DNA from: Bacillus sp. RAR_GA_16
GTDB taxonomy: Bacteria; Bacillota; Bacilli; Bacillales; Guptibacillaceae
Length of the DNA stretch: 64,000 nt
Reading direction: 5' to 3'
NCBI RefSeq assembly: GCF_020165985.1
Contig: NZ_JAIUKZ010000007.1
Coordinates: 310,001 to 374,000 of the forward strand
The first letter of the stretch is position 1. Each line of letters begins with the position of its first letter. Made by a program: the position numbers and the translations under genes. The notes under the pieces are model-generated. The model searched no databases and was not told the origin of the DNA. It saw nothing but the letters and a program-made list of their open reading frames with translations. Below, in pieces: positions 45,079-55,759 of this stretch.

Positions 45079-45134
45079 CGTTTAAAAGACAGTAGACGCT
45101 TTTATACTCCAAGAAGCGTCATCTTTTTTAAACG
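45079..45134 (+). promoter_or_regulatory. Long two-part hairpin in the tig leader, possible attenuator
   Basis: CGTTTAAAAGA (45079-45089) pairs with TTTTTTAAACG (45124-45134), and inside it GACGCTT (45095-45101) pairs with AAGCGTC (45114-45120). The inner stem followed by ATCTTTTTT looks like an intrinsic terminator, whereas the outer stem would sequester its T-run. I know of no named regulator for this site. Confidence 0.55.
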
Positions 45135-45177
45135 CTCGATTAGTGGAAATATATTTATTGTTGGAGGTAATGTGTAA

Positions 45178-46470
45178 ATGACTGCAAATTGGGAAAAGCT
45201 TGAAGGTAACCAGGGCGTTCTTACTGTTGAGGTAGACGCTGCTGAGGTAAATAATGCGCTAGATGAAGCGTTCAAAAAAGTTGTAAAACAGGTGAATGTA
45301 CCTGGATTCCGTAAAGGAAAAATGCCACGTTCTCTTTTTGAAAAACGTTTTGGTGTAGAATCTCTTTACCAAGATGCTCTTGATATTATTCTACCTAAAG
45401 CTTATTCAGAAGCAATTGACGAATCTGGTATCGAGCCAGTTGATCGTCCTGAAGTTGACGTTGAGCAAATGGAAAAAGGTCAAAACTTGATCTTTAAAGC
45501 AACTGTAACGGTTAAGCCTGAAGTGAAACTTGGCGAATACAAAGGTCTTGAAGTAGAAGAACAAGATACGAATGTTACAGATGAAGAAGTGGAAGCAGAG
45601 CTTAAGTCACTTCAAGAAAAGCAAGCTGAGCTTGTAGTTGTTGAAGATGGCGAGCTTCAAGAAGGCGATACTGCTGTTATTGACTTCGAAGGTTTCCTTG
45701 GTGAAGAACCATTTGAAGGTGGAAAAGGCGATAACTATTCACTAGAAATCGGTTCTAACACGTTTATTCCAGGTTTTGAAGAGCAATTGATTGGTGAGAA
45801 AGCTGGCGCTGAGAAGGAAGTTAAAGTAACTTTCCCTGAAGAGTACCATGCTGAAAATCTTGCTGGGCAAGAAGCTACATTTAAAGTGAAAATTCATGAC
45901 ATTAAGCGTAAAGAGCTTCCTGAACTTGACGATGAATTCGCTAAAGATGTAAACGAAGAAGTTGAAACACTGGATGAGCTTAAGAAAACAACGAAAGATA
46001 ATCTTGAGAAACAAAAAGCAGAAGATGCTGATGTTCAAAAGAAAGATACGTTGATTGAAAAAGCTACAGAAAACAGTGAAATTGATCTTCCATCCGCTAT
46101 GGTAGATGCAGAAGTAGATCGTATGCTTCAAGAATTTGAGCAGCGTCTACAGCAACAAGGTATGAACCTTGAAATGTACTACCAGTTCTCTGGACAAGAT
46201 GAGAAAGCACTTCGTGAACAAATGCAAGAAGACGGTGAAAAGCGCGTGCGCACAAACCTAACTCTTGAAGCAATTGCGGATGCTGAAAACGTGGAAGTTT
46301 CTGAAGAAGAAGTAAATGAAGAACTTTCTAAGATGGCTGCCATGTACAACATGGAAGAAGAACAAATTCGTCAAATGCTTATGATGCAAGGTGGCACTGA
46401 TGCACTAAAAGGTGACCTACGTATCCGTAAAGCAATCGACGTTCTTGTAGATAACAGCAAAAAAGCATAA
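45178..46470 (+). CDS. tig: Trigger factor
   Basis: The 430-residue ribosome-bound chaperone and prolyl isomerase has the N-terminal ribosome-binding domain with the signature [10 protein letters not shown] (about 41-50), an FKBP-type domain (about 155-245; [20 protein letters not shown] in parts), and the helical C-terminal chaperone domain (about 250-430). GGAGG precedes the ATG. A terminator follows; clpX is next as in other Bacillus. Confidence 0.97.
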   Translation: MTANWEKLEGNQGVLTVEVDAAEVNNALDEAFKKVVKQVNVPGFRKGKMPRSLFEKRFGVESLYQDALDIILPKAYSEAIDESGIEPVDRPEVDVEQMEKGQNLIFKATVTVKPEVKLGEYKGLEVEEQDTNVTDEEVEAELKSLQEKQAELVVVEDGELQEGDTAVIDFEGFLGEEPFEGGKGDNYSLEIGSNTFIPGFEEQLIGEKAGAEKEVKVTFPEEYHAENLAGQEATFKVKIHDIKRKELPELDDEFAKDVNEEVETLDELKKTTKDNLEKQKAEDADVQKKDTLIEKATENSEIDLPSAMVDAEVDRMLQEFEQRLQQQGMNLEMYYQFSGQDEKALREQMQEDGEKRVRTNLTLEAIADAENVEVSEEEVNEELSKMAAMYNMEEEQIRQMLMMQGGTDALKGDLRIRKAIDVLVDNSKKA

Positions 46471-46497
46471 TAGAAGCGATTAAACTGGCTTATTTGA

Positions 46498-46526
46498 AAC
46501 AAGGCGCTTACTGCGCCTTGTTTTTA
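46498..46526 (+). terminator. Intrinsic terminator of tig
   Basis: AAACAAGGCGC and GCGCCTTGTTT form an 11-bp stem with loop TTACT and a T-run. Confidence 0.93.
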
Positions 46527-46796
46527 CAAAAAGAAGTAGTAATGAAATCACACAAAGTTGCTAAACATAGTAGTAGGACAATCACTCGTTACATAATAAG
46601 CTATAAAGAGTCGTTTTACTTCGTATCCTTTTGCGTTATATGATACAATTTCAATACATAAATAGGATGAGAAACCAGTGGTGGATAACCGTTTAGATTG
46701 CTATTACTGTAATCGACGTTCAAATGAACAGACGGAGTTCCTTTTCCAGATAGACCTACTCGGGTTTCATCGAGATCAAAGGTTAGGGGTGAATTC

Positions 46797-48071
46797 ATGT
46801 TTAAATTTAACGATGAAAAAGGACAACTTAAATGTTCTTTCTGTGGTAAAACACAGGATCAAGTCCGTAAGTTAGTTGCAGGACCAGGTGTTTATATCTG
46901 TGATGAGTGTATTGAACTTTGCACTGAAATCGTTGAAGAAGAGCTTGGAACTGAAGAAGAGGTGGATTTCAAAGAAGTACCGAAACCTCATGAAATTTGC
47001 CAGATTCTTGATGACTATGTCATTGGGCAGGAAAAGGCTAAGAAGTCACTATCAGTAGCGGTTTACAACCACTATAAGCGTATCAATGCATCTTCTAAAC
47101 CAGATGATGTTGAGCTAGCGAAAAGTAATATTGCGCTTATTGGGCCAACAGGTAGTGGTAAAACACTTCTTGCTCAAACGCTTGCTAGAATTCTGAACGT
47201 GCCTTTTGCTATTGCAGATGCGACGTCATTAACTGAAGCAGGATATGTTGGTGAAGATGTTGAAAACATTCTTCTTAAACTAATTCAAGCGGCAGATTAT
47301 GATGTAGAGAAGGCTGAAAAAGGCATTATCTACATTGATGAAATTGATAAGGTAGCTCGTAAGTCGGAGAATCCGTCGATTACGCGTGATGTATCTGGTG
47401 AAGGTGTGCAACAAGCGCTTCTCAAAATTCTTGAAGGTACGACAGCTAGCGTGCCTCCTCAAGGTGGACGCAAACATCCTCATCAAGAATTTATTCAAAT
47501 TGATACTACAAATATCCTCTTTATATGTGGGGGAGCATTTGACGGTATCGAACAAATTATTAAGCGACGTCTTGGTAAGAAGATTATTGGATTCAGTGGT
47601 GAAGCAAAACAAGAGGATCTTAAACCAGGTGAATACTTAGGTAAAGTCCTTCCAGAAGATTTGCTTCGTTTTGGGCTTATCCCTGAGTTCATCGGTCGTC
47701 TTCCAGTTATCGGAAGCCTTGAACCACTTGATGAAGAAGCTTTAGTAGAAATTCTTACAAAACCTAAGAACGCTCTTGTAAAGCAATATCAAAAGCTTCT
47801 TGAGCTTGATGATGTTGAGCTTGAATTTGAAGATGATGCCCTCGTTGAGATTGCAAAACAGGCAATTGAAAGAAAAACAGGTGCACGTGGCCTTCGATCT
47901 ATTATTGAAGGAATCATGCTTGATGTCATGTACGATCTTCCTTCACGTGAAGAAATTAAAAAGTGCGTATTGTCTGCTTCTACAGTAAGTGAGAAAACGA
48001 CGCCAAAATTAATTCTTGAAGATGGCTCTGTCATCGATGAAGATAAGAAATCGCCAAAAGAAAGTGCATAA
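46797..48071 (+). CDS. clpX: ATP-dependent Clp protease ATP-binding subunit ClpX
   Basis: The 424-residue AAA+ unfoldase feeds substrates to ClpP. The N-terminal zinc finger ([11 protein letters not shown], then CDECIELC) dimerises and recruits adaptors. Walker A is GPTGSGKT (about 118), Walker [10 protein letters not shown] (about 179), followed by the pore loop [14 protein letters not shown], the ClpP-docking loop within CGGAFDGIE, and the sensor GARGLRS. The ATG at 46797 gives the normal start. A terminator follows. Confidence 0.97.
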   Translation: MFKFNDEKGQLKCSFCGKTQDQVRKLVAGPGVYICDECIELCTEIVEEELGTEEEVDFKEVPKPHEICQILDDYVIGQEKAKKSLSVAVYNHYKRINASSKPDDVELAKSNIALIGPTGSGKTLLAQTLARILNVPFAIADATSLTEAGYVGEDVENILLKLIQAADYDVEKAEKGIIYIDEIDKVARKSENPSITRDVSGEGVQQALLKILEGTTASVPPQGGRKHPHQEFIQIDTTNILFICGGAFDGIEQIIKRRLGKKIIGFSGEAKQEDLKPGEYLGKVLPEDLLRFGLIPEFIGRLPVIGSLEPLDEEALVEILTKPKNALVKQYQKLLELDDVELEFEDDALVEIAKQAIERKTGARGLRSIIEGIMLDVMYDLPSREEIKKCVLSASTVSEKTTPKLILEDGSVIDEDKKSPKESA

Positions 48072-48076
48072 TATTG

Positions 48077-48105
48077 AAACCAGCCACCTGTGGCTGGTTT
48101 TTTCT
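48077..48105 (+). terminator. Intrinsic terminator of clpX
   Basis: AAACCAGCCA and TGGCTGGTTT form a 10-bp stem with loop CCTG and a T-run. Confidence 0.92.
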
Positions 48106-48270
48106 TTTATTTGCCCAACTTCACAGCTCATTATAGGATAGTGAACGCGCCGGATGGTGGAATTTACATCTTTTCCTGAAGATCGTCTGCTCATTTTGGT
48201 GATTTCCGGTTTATGGAACTGAACCTCAGGAGATACTAGTGCTATTGATTATTCATCAGGAGGTAGGAGT

Positions 48271-49932
48271 ATGAATTGGACAGGGATAGCACTAGCAATA
48301 CAATTATTTTTTGGAATTGTGATAGGATTATATTTCTGGAATCTACTTCGTAATCAGCGAACCCAGAAAGTTTCTATAGATAAGGAATCACGAAAAGAGA
48401 TGGAACACTTACGCCGGCTAAGAAGCATCTCTTTAAGCGAACCGCTATCTGAACGTATTCGACCAACAGGATTTTCAGAGATTGTGGGTCAGGAGGAAGG
48501 AATCCGCACATTAAGAGCGGCAATCTGTGGTCCAAACCCCCAACACGTGCTCATATATGGCCCTCCGGGAGTAGGAAAGACGGCGGCAGCTCGACTTGTA
48601 CTCGAAGAAGCGAAACGTAATTTTGGAACGCCTTTCAAGCAGTCAGCCGTCTTTGTCGAATTGGATGCAACAACTGCAAGATTTGATGAGAGGGGGATTG
48701 CGGATCCATTAATTGGCTCTGTTCATGATCCCATATACCAAGGTGCAGGTGCAATGGGACAAGCGGGTATTCCTCAACCAAAGCAGGGTGCTGTTACCAA
48801 TGCACATGGTGGCATTCTGTTTATTGACGAAATAGGTGAACTTCACCCAATTCAAATGAATAAGTTATTAAAGGTACTGGAAGATCGTAAAGTTTTTCTT
48901 GAGAGTGCTTATTATAATGAAGAAAATACGACGATTCCGAATCACATACACGATATTTTTCAAAATGGATTACCGGCTGATTTTAGGATGATCGGAGCCA
49001 CAACGAGAACACCTGATGATATTCCACCGGCTATTCGGTCAAGGTGTATGGAAGTTTATTTCCGTGAGCTGAGTCAGGATGAGATTGCTCGCATTGCAAC
49101 AAGAGCAGCCAAGAAGTTAAATCTCACACTTGATGAGGACGGGATTGAACGTGTTAGTCGCTATGCAAGAAATGGCCGTGAAGCTGTTAACTTAATGCAA
49201 ATTGCAGCTGGACTAGCCATTACTGAAAAACGTGATAGAATAACTGCTGCAGATATGGAATGGGTCGTCCATGCAAGTCGACTCACCCCACGACCTGAAA
49301 GAAAGATCTCACTTTATCCTGCGGTTGGCGTAGTGAATGGATTAGCAGTGTATGGTCCTAACACTGGTGCGTTACTTGAGATCGAGGTGACTGCTGTAAA
49401 AGGGAAAAAAGAAGGATCAGTTACGATAACGGGAATTGTAGAAGAAGAAAGCATTGGGAATCAATCAAAATCCATTCGAAGAAAGAGCTTAGCCAAATCT
49501 TCTGTAGAAAATGTAATGACTGTACTTAAGTCCATGGGCATTCCCGTAGACGCTTATCAGTTACATATCAATTTTCCTGGAGGTGTCCCTGTAGATGGAC
49601 CATCTGCTGGTGTAGCCATTGCAACAGGGATCTACTCAGCCATTAAAGGAAGTCCAGTGAGTAATAAAATTGCTATGACGGGCGAAATTAGTATTCACGG
49701 ATTTGTAAAACCAGTAGGCGGTGTTTTTGCAAAAGTGACGGCCGCTCGTGATGCTGGAGCTGAAATAGCGCTTATTCCAAAAGAAAACGATGAGGAAATG
49801 CTCCAAGTCATTAAAGGTATTAAAGTGGTGCCTGTGGCACACCTTTCAGAAGTATTCGAAGAGGCATTTATGACAGAAAAAACACAAGAGTTTCCTTCCA
49901 TCGTTTTTGGAAAATCCCAGCCCGGAAGTTAA
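48271..49932 (+). CDS. lonB: Membrane-anchored ATP-dependent protease LonB
   Basis: The 553-residue protein has an N-terminal membrane anchor (about 5-23, IALAIQLFFGIVIGLYFW), an AAA+ domain with Walker [12 protein letters not shown] (about 91-101) and Walker B ILFIDEIGE, and a C-terminal Lon Ser-Lys protease domain (VDGPSAGVAIATG, catalytic Ser; Lys in EISIHGFVKPVGGVFAK region). It lacks the large N-terminal domain of LonA. In B. subtilis LonB acts in the forespore. AGGAGG lies 7 nt before the ATG. Confidence 0.96.
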   Translation: MNWTGIALAIQLFFGIVIGLYFWNLLRNQRTQKVSIDKESRKEMEHLRRLRSISLSEPLSERIRPTGFSEIVGQEEGIRTLRAAICGPNPQHVLIYGPPGVGKTAAARLVLEEAKRNFGTPFKQSAVFVELDATTARFDERGIADPLIGSVHDPIYQGAGAMGQAGIPQPKQGAVTNAHGGILFIDEIGELHPIQMNKLLKVLEDRKVFLESAYYNEENTTIPNHIHDIFQNGLPADFRMIGATTRTPDDIPPAIRSRCMEVYFRELSQDEIARIATRAAKKLNLTLDEDGIERVSRYARNGREAVNLMQIAAGLAITEKRDRITAADMEWVVHASRLTPRPERKISLYPAVGVVNGLAVYGPNTGALLEIEVTAVKGKKEGSVTITGIVEEESIGNQSKSIRRKSLAKSSVENVMTVLKSMGIPVDAYQLHINFPGGVPVDGPSAGVAIATGIYSAIKGSPVSNKIAMTGEISIHGFVKPVGGVFAKVTAARDAGAEIALIPKENDEEMLQVIKGIKVVPVAHLSEVFEEAFMTEKTQEFPSIVFGKSQPGS

Positions 49933-49950
49933 GGGGCGGGGTTTTTCTTT
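49914..49950 (+). terminator. Intrinsic terminator of lonB
   Basis: CCCAGCCC pairs with GGGGCGGGG (with a bulge) around the stop codon, followed by TTTTTCTTT. Confidence 0.7.
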
Positions 49951-50121
49951 GTATCTATATGGATACATACGAGTATATCTGCACCGGTTAAAAATGGTAA
50001 AATAGAATGAACTGTTTTCTATTTAGGAAATAGCTACCAAAGGCATTTTTGTAAAAACAGTAAGCAGTAAAGCGAGTTTTCTATTCTAAGTAAGTTTTTT
50101 TGAAGTTTGAGCAGGGATGAT

Positions 50122-50151
50122 TAGACAAGTAGAAGAAACTTAGGATACAAT
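50122..50151 (+). promoter_or_regulatory. Probable lonA promoter
   Basis: TAGACA and TACAAT are separated by 18 nt, 85 bp before lonA. Apart from this and the lonB terminator I see nothing in the 303-bp gap. No CtsR-type direct repeat was found. Confidence 0.5.
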
Positions 50152-50235
50152 GAAGTACAACTTATCACTAGCATAAGCTCGGATCAAAATGAATGATATA
50201 ACGTTTTTATAGTTTGTTGTCTGGAGGTGCCATGA

Positions 50236-52557
50236 TTGAAAAATGAACATAAAACACTACCGTTGCTACCTTTAAGAGGGTTGCTCGTCTATCCATCAAT
50301 GGTTCTTCATCTTGATGTTGGTCGAGATAAATCTGTTCAAGCACTTGAAAAGGTTATGATGGATGATCAAAAGATTTTTCTATCTACGCAAAAAGAAGTT
50401 GAAATTGAAACACCAGAAGTAAGTGATATCTATGAAATTGGAACACTTGCTACTGTCAAACAGATGTTGAAATTACCAAATGGAACAATTCGTGTGCTCG
50501 TTGAAGGACTACAGCGAGGCAAGATTATTGAATTTAAAGATACAGAAGAGTTTTACGAAGTGGAGATTGAACAAATTGATGAGAGTACAGATCGTAACGT
50601 GGAAGAAGAAGCGTTAATGCGTACTGTCCTTGATTTATTTGAACAATATATTAAAGTATCTAAAAAGGTGACGGCCGAAACATTTGCTTCAGTAAGTGAT
50701 ATTGAACAGCCGGGGCGATTAGCTGATATTATTGCTTCTCACCTATCTTTGAAGATTCGTCAAAAACAAGACATCCTTGAAACGTATAGCTCATACGAAA
50801 GATTAAATAAGTTGATTGAAATTCTTCAAAATGAAAAAGACGTTATTGATCTTGAGAAGAAAATTGGCCAACGAGTGAAGCGCTCAATGGAAAAAACACA
50901 AAAAGAATACTATTTACGGGAACAAATGAAGGCTATTCAAAAAGAACTGGGAGAAAAAGAAGGCAAAACGGGTGAAATCGCTTCTTTAAAGGAAAAGATT
51001 GAAGAAGCTAGTATGCCTGAAAATGTTCAAGAGATGGCCTATAAAGAGCTTGATCGCTATGAAAAAATACCACAAAGCTCAGCCGAAAGTTCTGTCATTC
51101 GAAATTATATCGATTGGTTAATTCAAGTACCGTGGTCGAAAGAGACGACGGATAACCTTGATATCAATCATGCAGAAACAATTCTTGATGAGGATCATTA
51201 TGGCCTTGAGAAAGTGAAAGAACGAGTACTAGAATACCTTGCCGTTCAGCAACTTACGAAATCCTTAAAAGGACCAATTCTTTGTCTGGTGGGACCACCA
51301 GGAGTTGGTAAAACATCCCTTGCTAGATCCGTTGCACGATCAATCGGTCGCGAGTTTGTTCGTATTTCACTTGGCGGTGTACGCGATGAAGCAGAAATTC
51401 GTGGACATCGTCGGACGTATGTTGGAGCAATGCCAGGGCGAATTATTAGAGGTATGAAAAAAGCGGGGACAGTTAATCCTGTTTTCCTCTTGGATGAGAT
51501 TGACAAAATGTCAAATGATTTTCGTGGAGATCCTTCTTCAGCACTGTTGGAAGTATTGGACCCACAGCAAAATAATACGTTTAGTGATCACTATATCGAG
51601 GAGCCATATGACCTTTCAAAGGTCATGTTTGTGACAACGGCGAATAACCTTGCAACCATTCCAGAGCCACTTCTAGATCGAATGGAAGTGATACAAATTG
51701 CGGGCTATACGGAAATAGAGAAAGTCAACATAGCTAAGAATTATCTTGTACCTCGGCAGCTTGAAGAACACGGATTGAAAAAAGGGAATCTTCAAATTAG
51801 AGAAGAGAGCCTTTACAAGCTTGTGCGGCATTATACAAGAGAAGCTGGAGTCCGTAATCTTGAACGTCAAATTGCAACAGTATGTCGAAAAGCAACAAAG
51901 TTAATTGTTTCAGGCAAGAAGAAACGTGTGATTGTCACTGAATCAATGCTTGAAGAGTTGCTCGGTCATCCAAAATTCCGATACGGTGAAGCGGAGAAAG
52001 AAGATCAGGTTGGTACCGCAACAGGGCTAGCTTATACAACAGCAGGAGGCGACACACTGGCCATCGAAGTTTCGCTCTCACCAGGAAAAGGCAAGCTGAT
52101 CTTAACTGGAAAACTTGGCGATGTGATGAAAGAATCAGCGCAGGCTGCATTCAGTTACATTCGCTCTAAATCAGAAGAGCTATCGATTGATCCAACATTC
52201 CATGAAACGAACGATATCCACATTCATGTTCCAGAAGGAGCTACGCCTAAAGATGGTCCTTCTGCAGGAATTACAATCGCTACAGCCCTTGTATCTGCGT
52301 TAACAGGTAAAGCTGTTCGTAGAGACGTTGGGATGACTGGAGAGATTACGCTTCGAGGCAGAGTTCTTCCGATTGGTGGACTCAAGGAAAAATCGTTAAG
52401 TGCTCACCGTGCTGGATTAACAACCATTATCATGCCGAAAGAAAATGAAAAAGATCTGGATGATATTCCAGAAAGCATTCGTAAGGATTTAACGTTCCTT
52501 CCAGTTTCACATCTGGATGAAGTGTTAAAAACCGCACTTGTGGGGGAGAATAAATGA
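50236..52557 (+). CDS. lonA: ATP-dependent protease LonA
   Basis: The 773-residue cytosolic protease degrades misfolded and regulatory proteins. The N-terminal substrate-binding LON domain ([16 protein letters not shown]) spans about 1-205. A coiled coil follows ([17 protein letters not shown]). The AAA+ module has Walker [12 protein letters not shown] (about 353-363) and [10 protein letters not shown]. The C-terminal protease domain has the catalytic Ser in [15 protein letters not shown] and the Lys in [17 protein letters not shown]. It starts at TTG with GGAGG 8 nt upstream. It overlaps engB by 4 bp. Confidence 0.97.
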   Translation: MKNEHKTLPLLPLRGLLVYPSMVLHLDVGRDKSVQALEKVMMDDQKIFLSTQKEVEIETPEVSDIYEIGTLATVKQMLKLPNGTIRVLVEGLQRGKIIEFKDTEEFYEVEIEQIDESTDRNVEEEALMRTVLDLFEQYIKVSKKVTAETFASVSDIEQPGRLADIIASHLSLKIRQKQDILETYSSYERLNKLIEILQNEKDVIDLEKKIGQRVKRSMEKTQKEYYLREQMKAIQKELGEKEGKTGEIASLKEKIEEASMPENVQEMAYKELDRYEKIPQSSAESSVIRNYIDWLIQVPWSKETTDNLDINHAETILDEDHYGLEKVKERVLEYLAVQQLTKSLKGPILCLVGPPGVGKTSLARSVARSIGREFVRISLGGVRDEAEIRGHRRTYVGAMPGRIIRGMKKAGTVNPVFLLDEIDKMSNDFRGDPSSALLEVLDPQQNNTFSDHYIEEPYDLSKVMFVTTANNLATIPEPLLDRMEVIQIAGYTEIEKVNIAKNYLVPRQLEEHGLKKGNLQIREESLYKLVRHYTREAGVRNLERQIATVCRKATKLIVSGKKKRVIVTESMLEELLGHPKFRYGEAEKEDQVGTATGLAYTTAGGDTLAIEVSLSPGKGKLILTGKLGDVMKESAQAAFSYIRSKSEELSIDPTFHETNDIHIHVPEGATPKDGPSAGITIATALVSALTGKAVRRDVGMTGEITLRGRVLPIGGLKEKSLSAHRAGLTTIIMPKENEKDLDDIPESIRKDLTFLPVSHLDEVLKTALVGENK

Positions 52558-53135
52558 AAGTAACAAAATCAGATTTTATTATCAGTGCCGTTAAACCAGA
52601 GCAATACCCAATAGAGGGATTACCAGAGATTGGGTTAGCTGGACGGTCAAACGTAGGGAAATCTTCTCTAATTAATACACTGATTAATCGTAAGAACCTT
52701 GCTCGAACATCACAAAAGCCTGGAAAAACTCAGACGCTTAATTTTTATCTTATCAATGAGTTATTGTATTTTGTTGATGTTCCTGGCTATGGATTTGCTA
52801 AGGTATCTAAAAAAGAAAGAGATGCATGGGGTCGTATGATTGAAACCTATTTGACAGATCGCGATCAATTAAAAGCGGTCATTCAAATTGTTGATTTACG
52901 ACACGCTCCTTCTAATGACGATGTCGTTATGTATGATTGGTTAAAGCACTATGAAATTCCAGTCATTGTAGTAGCAACAAAGTCAGATAAAATACCTAAA
53001 GGTAAATGGCAAAAACATTTAAAAGTTGTAAGTCAGACATTAAAGATAGAACCTACAGATCGACTTGTTACGTTTTCTTCTCATAATGGACAGGGAAAAG
53101 AAGATGTTTGGAGTGCGATCAAATCATATTTATAA
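52554..53135 (+). CDS. engB: Ribosome biogenesis GTPase EngB (YsxC)
   Basis: The 193-residue essential GTPase acts in 50S subunit assembly. G motifs are in order: G1 GRSNVGKSS (about 30-38), G2 region [12 protein letters not shown]3 DVPGYGFA, G4 VATKSDKI and G5 FSSHNGQG. The ATGA overlap with lonA indicates coupling, as in B. subtilis (lonA-ysxC). Confidence 0.96.
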   Translation: MKVTKSDFIISAVKPEQYPIEGLPEIGLAGRSNVGKSSLINTLINRKNLARTSQKPGKTQTLNFYLINELLYFVDVPGYGFAKVSKKERDAWGRMIETYLTDRDQLKAVIQIVDLRHAPSNDDVVMYDWLKHYEIPVIVVATKSDKIPKGKWQKHLKVVSQTLKIEPTDRLVTFSSHNGQGKEDVWSAIKSYL

Positions 53136-53139
53136 AGTG

Positions 53140-53168
53140 AAGCTCGGTCAAGAGACCGAGCTTTTTAT
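53140..53168 (+). terminator. Intrinsic terminator of lonA-engB
   Basis: AAGCTCGGTC and GACCGAGCTT form a 10-bp stem with loop AAGA, followed by TTT. Confidence 0.9.
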
Positions 53169-53360
53169 ATGTAAAATATTTCTGATTATTAGGAAAAGTA
53201 AGTTTTCAAACCGGTTGTGAAGGGAATGGAACAATAATGGAGGAAACAGAAGAATAAGTATGCTCTTTCGCTTTAATCAAGTCTTAGTCCAAAATAGGAG
53301 GTGTAGACACCACAAGTCAGAATTGAAAGAAATGTCTAAATATTGGTATTATAAAAGTGT

Positions 53361-53385
53361 TGCAGTTTACATAATTCGAACTGCA
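53361..53385. promoter_or_regulatory. Inverted repeat upstream of the amino acid ABC operon, candidate operator
   Basis: TGCAGTT (53361-53367) and AACTGCA (53379-53385) form a perfect 7-bp dyad with an 11-nt AT-rich spacer, about 30 bp before the gene. The rest of the 280-bp gap shows no T-box or riboswitch that I can recognise. Confidence 0.45.
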
Positions 53386-53417
53386 TAAAAGAAAAAGTCG
53401 TTTTAGGGGGACGCGTG

Positions 53418-54233
53418 ATGATGAAGAGAAAATGGAGTTTTCTAACCGCACTCATGTTAATGTTTATTCTTGTTTTAACAGCGTGCGGAGGGAATGAAGA
53501 AAGTAGTGGATCATCTAGCTCTGAAGGAGACGACGGACTTGAATTAACGGAAGATGGAAAGTTTAGCTATGTCGTTTCAGGCGAGTTTCCACCATTTAGT
53601 ACAGTAGATGCAAATGGTGATCTGGATGGGTTCGATGTTGCAGTGGGAAAAGCCATTGCGGAAAAGCTTGATCTTGAACCTGCAGTTGAAAAGTTTAAAT
53701 TTAGTGGAATGGTATCCGCCATTCAGTCTGGTCGTTATGACGCAGCGGTGGCTAGCCATACGATTACAGATGAACGTAAGGAAGCGGTTAATTTTAGTGA
53801 ACCCTACTATTATTCTGGACCGGTTCTTTATGTACAACCTGGAAGCGATATTAAAAGTGTAGAAGATCTTGACGGCAAAGACGTAGCTGTTTCAAAAGGT
53901 TCTACTTATGAGAAAACGGCACAAGAATACACTGATAAGATTTCAAATTATGATAGTGACCAAACTGCTTTACGCGCACTAAGCGAAGGAAAGCATGATG
54001 CGGTTATTACAGATGATATTACAGGGAAGCAGGCTATGGAAGAAGGTTTTGAAATAGAAAAAGTAGAACAGCTTGGAACAAGTGAACAAGCTGTCGCGAT
54101 TAAGAAAGAAAACTCAAATCTTCTTGAAGCTGTTAACAAAGCTGTAAAAGAGTTAAAAGAAGACGGTACGTTAAAAGAACTTAGTGAGGAATACATCGGA
54201 GTTGATATCACCCAGAATCCTGAAAGTGAGTAA
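53418..54233 (+). CDS. Polar amino acid ABC transporter, substrate-binding lipoprotein
   Basis: The 271-residue protein has a lipoprotein signal (lipobox LTAC, Cys23), a Ser/Gly/Glu-rich linker, and the family 3 solute-binding fold: GEFPPFSTVDANGDLDGFDV (about 58-77), then KFSGMVSAIQSGRYDAAVAS and KYAVSKGSTYE-like strands near 155. These bind polar or basic amino acids such as arginine or glutamine; the ligand cannot be fixed from sequence. ATG 53418 follows AGGGGG by 7 nt; GTG 53415 and ATG 53421 are also in frame. A strong hairpin separates it from the permease gene. Confidence 0.9.
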   Translation: MMKRKWSFLTALMLMFILVLTACGGNEESSGSSSSEGDDGLELTEDGKFSYVVSGEFPPFSTVDANGDLDGFDVAVGKAIAEKLDLEPAVEKFKFSGMVSAIQSGRYDAAVASHTITDERKEAVNFSEPYYYSGPVLYVQPGSDIKSVEDLDGKDVAVSKGSTYEKTAQEYTDKISNYDSDQTALRALSEGKHDAVITDDITGKQAMEEGFEIEKVEQLGTSEQAVAIKKENSNLLEAVNKAVKELKEDGTLKELSEEYIGVDITQNPESE

Positions 54234-54238
54234 GAAAG

Positions 54239-54271
54239 AGGAATGTGTGCGGTGCGCGCATTCCTTTTTTT
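54239..54271 (+). terminator. Intra-operon terminator/attenuator after the binding-protein gene
   Basis: AGGAATGTGTGC and GCGCGCATTCCT form a 12-bp stem (two G.T pairs) with loop GGT and a T7 run. Placed between the lipoprotein and permease genes, it would keep the binding protein in excess through partial termination. Confidence 0.88.
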
Positions 54272-54309
54272 ACCTGTAATGTTACTGAATTCTAAGGAGC
54301 TGATCGCAC

Positions 54310-54969
54310 TTGCCAACTTTTGCTCATTTTTTTGAAACGCTACTAGAAAGTTATCCAGTATTTTTTGAAGGTCTTTGGCTGACGATTCGCGTTACGTTCG
54401 TATCTGTTTTAATCGCTGTTTTTATTGGCCTCTTTTTTGCTTTATTTAAAATATCTCAATCAAAAATCCTTAATTGGATCGCAAATGTGTATATTGCTGT
54501 GATTCGAGGTACACCGCTAATTGTTCAAATCTTCATCTTTTATTTTGGTTTAACCGAGTTTAATATCCCGAAATTCTGGGCTGCATCCATTGGACTTGCT
54601 CTACATAACGGGGCTTATATTGCAGAGATCTTTCGTGGGTCCATTCAATCCATTGATAAAGGTCAGATGGAGGCTGGCCGCTCTCTTGGAATGAGTCATA
54701 CGCTTGCGATGCGACGTATTATTCTTCCGCAGGCATTCAGACGAGCTTTGCCGCCTCTTGGTAATCAATTTATCATTGGGTTAAAAGATTCTTCTCTAGC
54801 AGCATTTATAGCCCTACCAGAATTATTTAGCGTTGCGACAACACAAGGAGCAAGAACGTTTGATGAAATGACTTATTTACTAATAGTAGCTGTATATTAT
54901 CTCGTTCTTGTATTAATCTTTACGCTTCTTGTAAACCTTCTCGAAAAGAAATTATCTGCAAGTGATTAA
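54310..54969 (+). CDS. Polar amino acid ABC transporter, permease
   Basis: The 219-residue inner-membrane subunit has five hydrophobic segments. Family signatures are the N-terminal [17 protein letters not shown] and the EAA loop [20 protein letters not shown] (about 118-137), which docks on the ATPase. It starts at TTG with AAGGAG 10 nt upstream. The ATPase gene follows 20 bp later. Confidence 0.93.
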   Translation: MPTFAHFFETLLESYPVFFEGLWLTIRVTFVSVLIAVFIGLFFALFKISQSKILNWIANVYIAVIRGTPLIVQIFIFYFGLTEFNIPKFWAASIGLALHNGAYIAEIFRGSIQSIDKGQMEAGRSLGMSHTLAMRRIILPQAFRRALPPLGNQFIIGLKDSSLAAFIALPELFSVATTQGARTFDEMTYLLIVAVYYLVLVLIFTLLVNLLEKKLSASD

Positions 54970-54989
54970 GAACGAAAGAGGTGTTAAAG

Positions 54990-55730
54990 ATGGCAGAAAA
55001 AGCAGAGATGATCCGCGTTGAGAAATTGAATAAATCGTTTGGAAGCCTTCACGTATTAAAAGATATTGATCTTGAAGTTAATGAAAGTGAAGTCGTTGTG
55101 CTTATAGGAGCTAGTGGTTCCGGTAAAAGCACACTTCTTAGATGTATGAACTTTCTTGAAATCAAAAATAGTGGCGATGTTATTATTGAAGGTGAAACGA
55201 TTGATCCCAAGAAAAATGATCTAAACAAAGTGAGAGAGAGGGTTGGCATGGTGTTTCAACATTTTAACCTCTTTCCACATAAATCTGTTTTAGAAAATGT
55301 GATTGAAGCACCTATGATGGTAAAAAAAACAAAGCGGGAAGAAGCAGAGAGGGAAGGGAAGGAGCTACTTTCAAAAGTAGGCCTTGGTGATAAAGCGGAT
55401 GTCTATCCTAATAAGCTTTCCGGTGGCCAAAAGCAGCGTGTAGCCATTGCCCGGGCACTTGCAATGAAGCCTGATATTATGTTATTTGATGAACCTACAT
55501 CAGCTCTCGATCCTGAACTAGTTGGAGAAGTGCTTTCTACCATGAAAGAACTGGCAAAAGAAGGGATGACTATGGTTGTCGTGACCCATGAGATGGGGTT
55601 TGCACGCGAAGTCGGGGATTGGGTGGTTTACATGCATGATGGGAAAATCGTAGAAAAAGGTCATCCGAAAGAGCTGTTTAGTGAGCCTAAAGAACAAAGA
55701 ACACAAGATTTTTTAAGTTCTATATTATAA
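54990..55730 (+). CDS. Polar amino acid ABC transporter, ATP-binding protein
   Basis: The 246-residue ATPase has Walker [10 protein letters not shown] (about 35-43), the Q-loop [10 protein letters not shown], the signature [15 protein letters not shown] (about 147-161), Walker [15 protein letters not shown] and the H-loop VVTHEMGFA. It resembles GlnQ/ArtR-type proteins. ATG 54990 has AAAGAGGTG at 7 nt; the GTG at 54981 lies inside that site. It ends at a terminator shared with the convergent ysxD. Confidence 0.94.
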   Translation: MAEKAEMIRVEKLNKSFGSLHVLKDIDLEVNESEVVVLIGASGSGKSTLLRCMNFLEIKNSGDVIIEGETIDPKKNDLNKVRERVGMVFQHFNLFPHKSVLENVIEAPMMVKKTKREEAEREGKELLSKVGLGDKADVYPNKLSGGQKQRVAIARALAMKPDIMLFDEPTSALDPELVGEVLSTMKELAKEGMTMVVVTHEMGFAREVGDWVVYMHDGKIVEKGHPKELFSEPKEQRTQDFLSSIL

Positions 55731-55759
55731 AAGTAAGGAGCCGATGCTCCTTACTTTTT
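55729..55759. terminator. Bidirectional terminator between the ABC operon and ysxD
   Basis: AAAAGTAAGGAGC and GCTCCTTACTTTT form a 13-bp stem with loop CGAT. It overlaps the ends of both convergent genes. Confidence 0.9.

Noticed and set aside
46678-46875. 65-codon ORF with several Cys overlapping the clpX start
   Set aside because: It runs out of frame into clpX, lacks a ribosome site, and its Cys spacing matches no family.
49933-50235. CtsR or CIRCE operator ahead of lonA
   Set aside because: Neither the CtsR direct repeat nor the CIRCE inverted repeat is present.
53136-53417. T-box or amino acid riboswitch ahead of the ABC transporter
   Set aside because: No TGGnACC T-box core, no L-box segments and no terminator were found in the leader.
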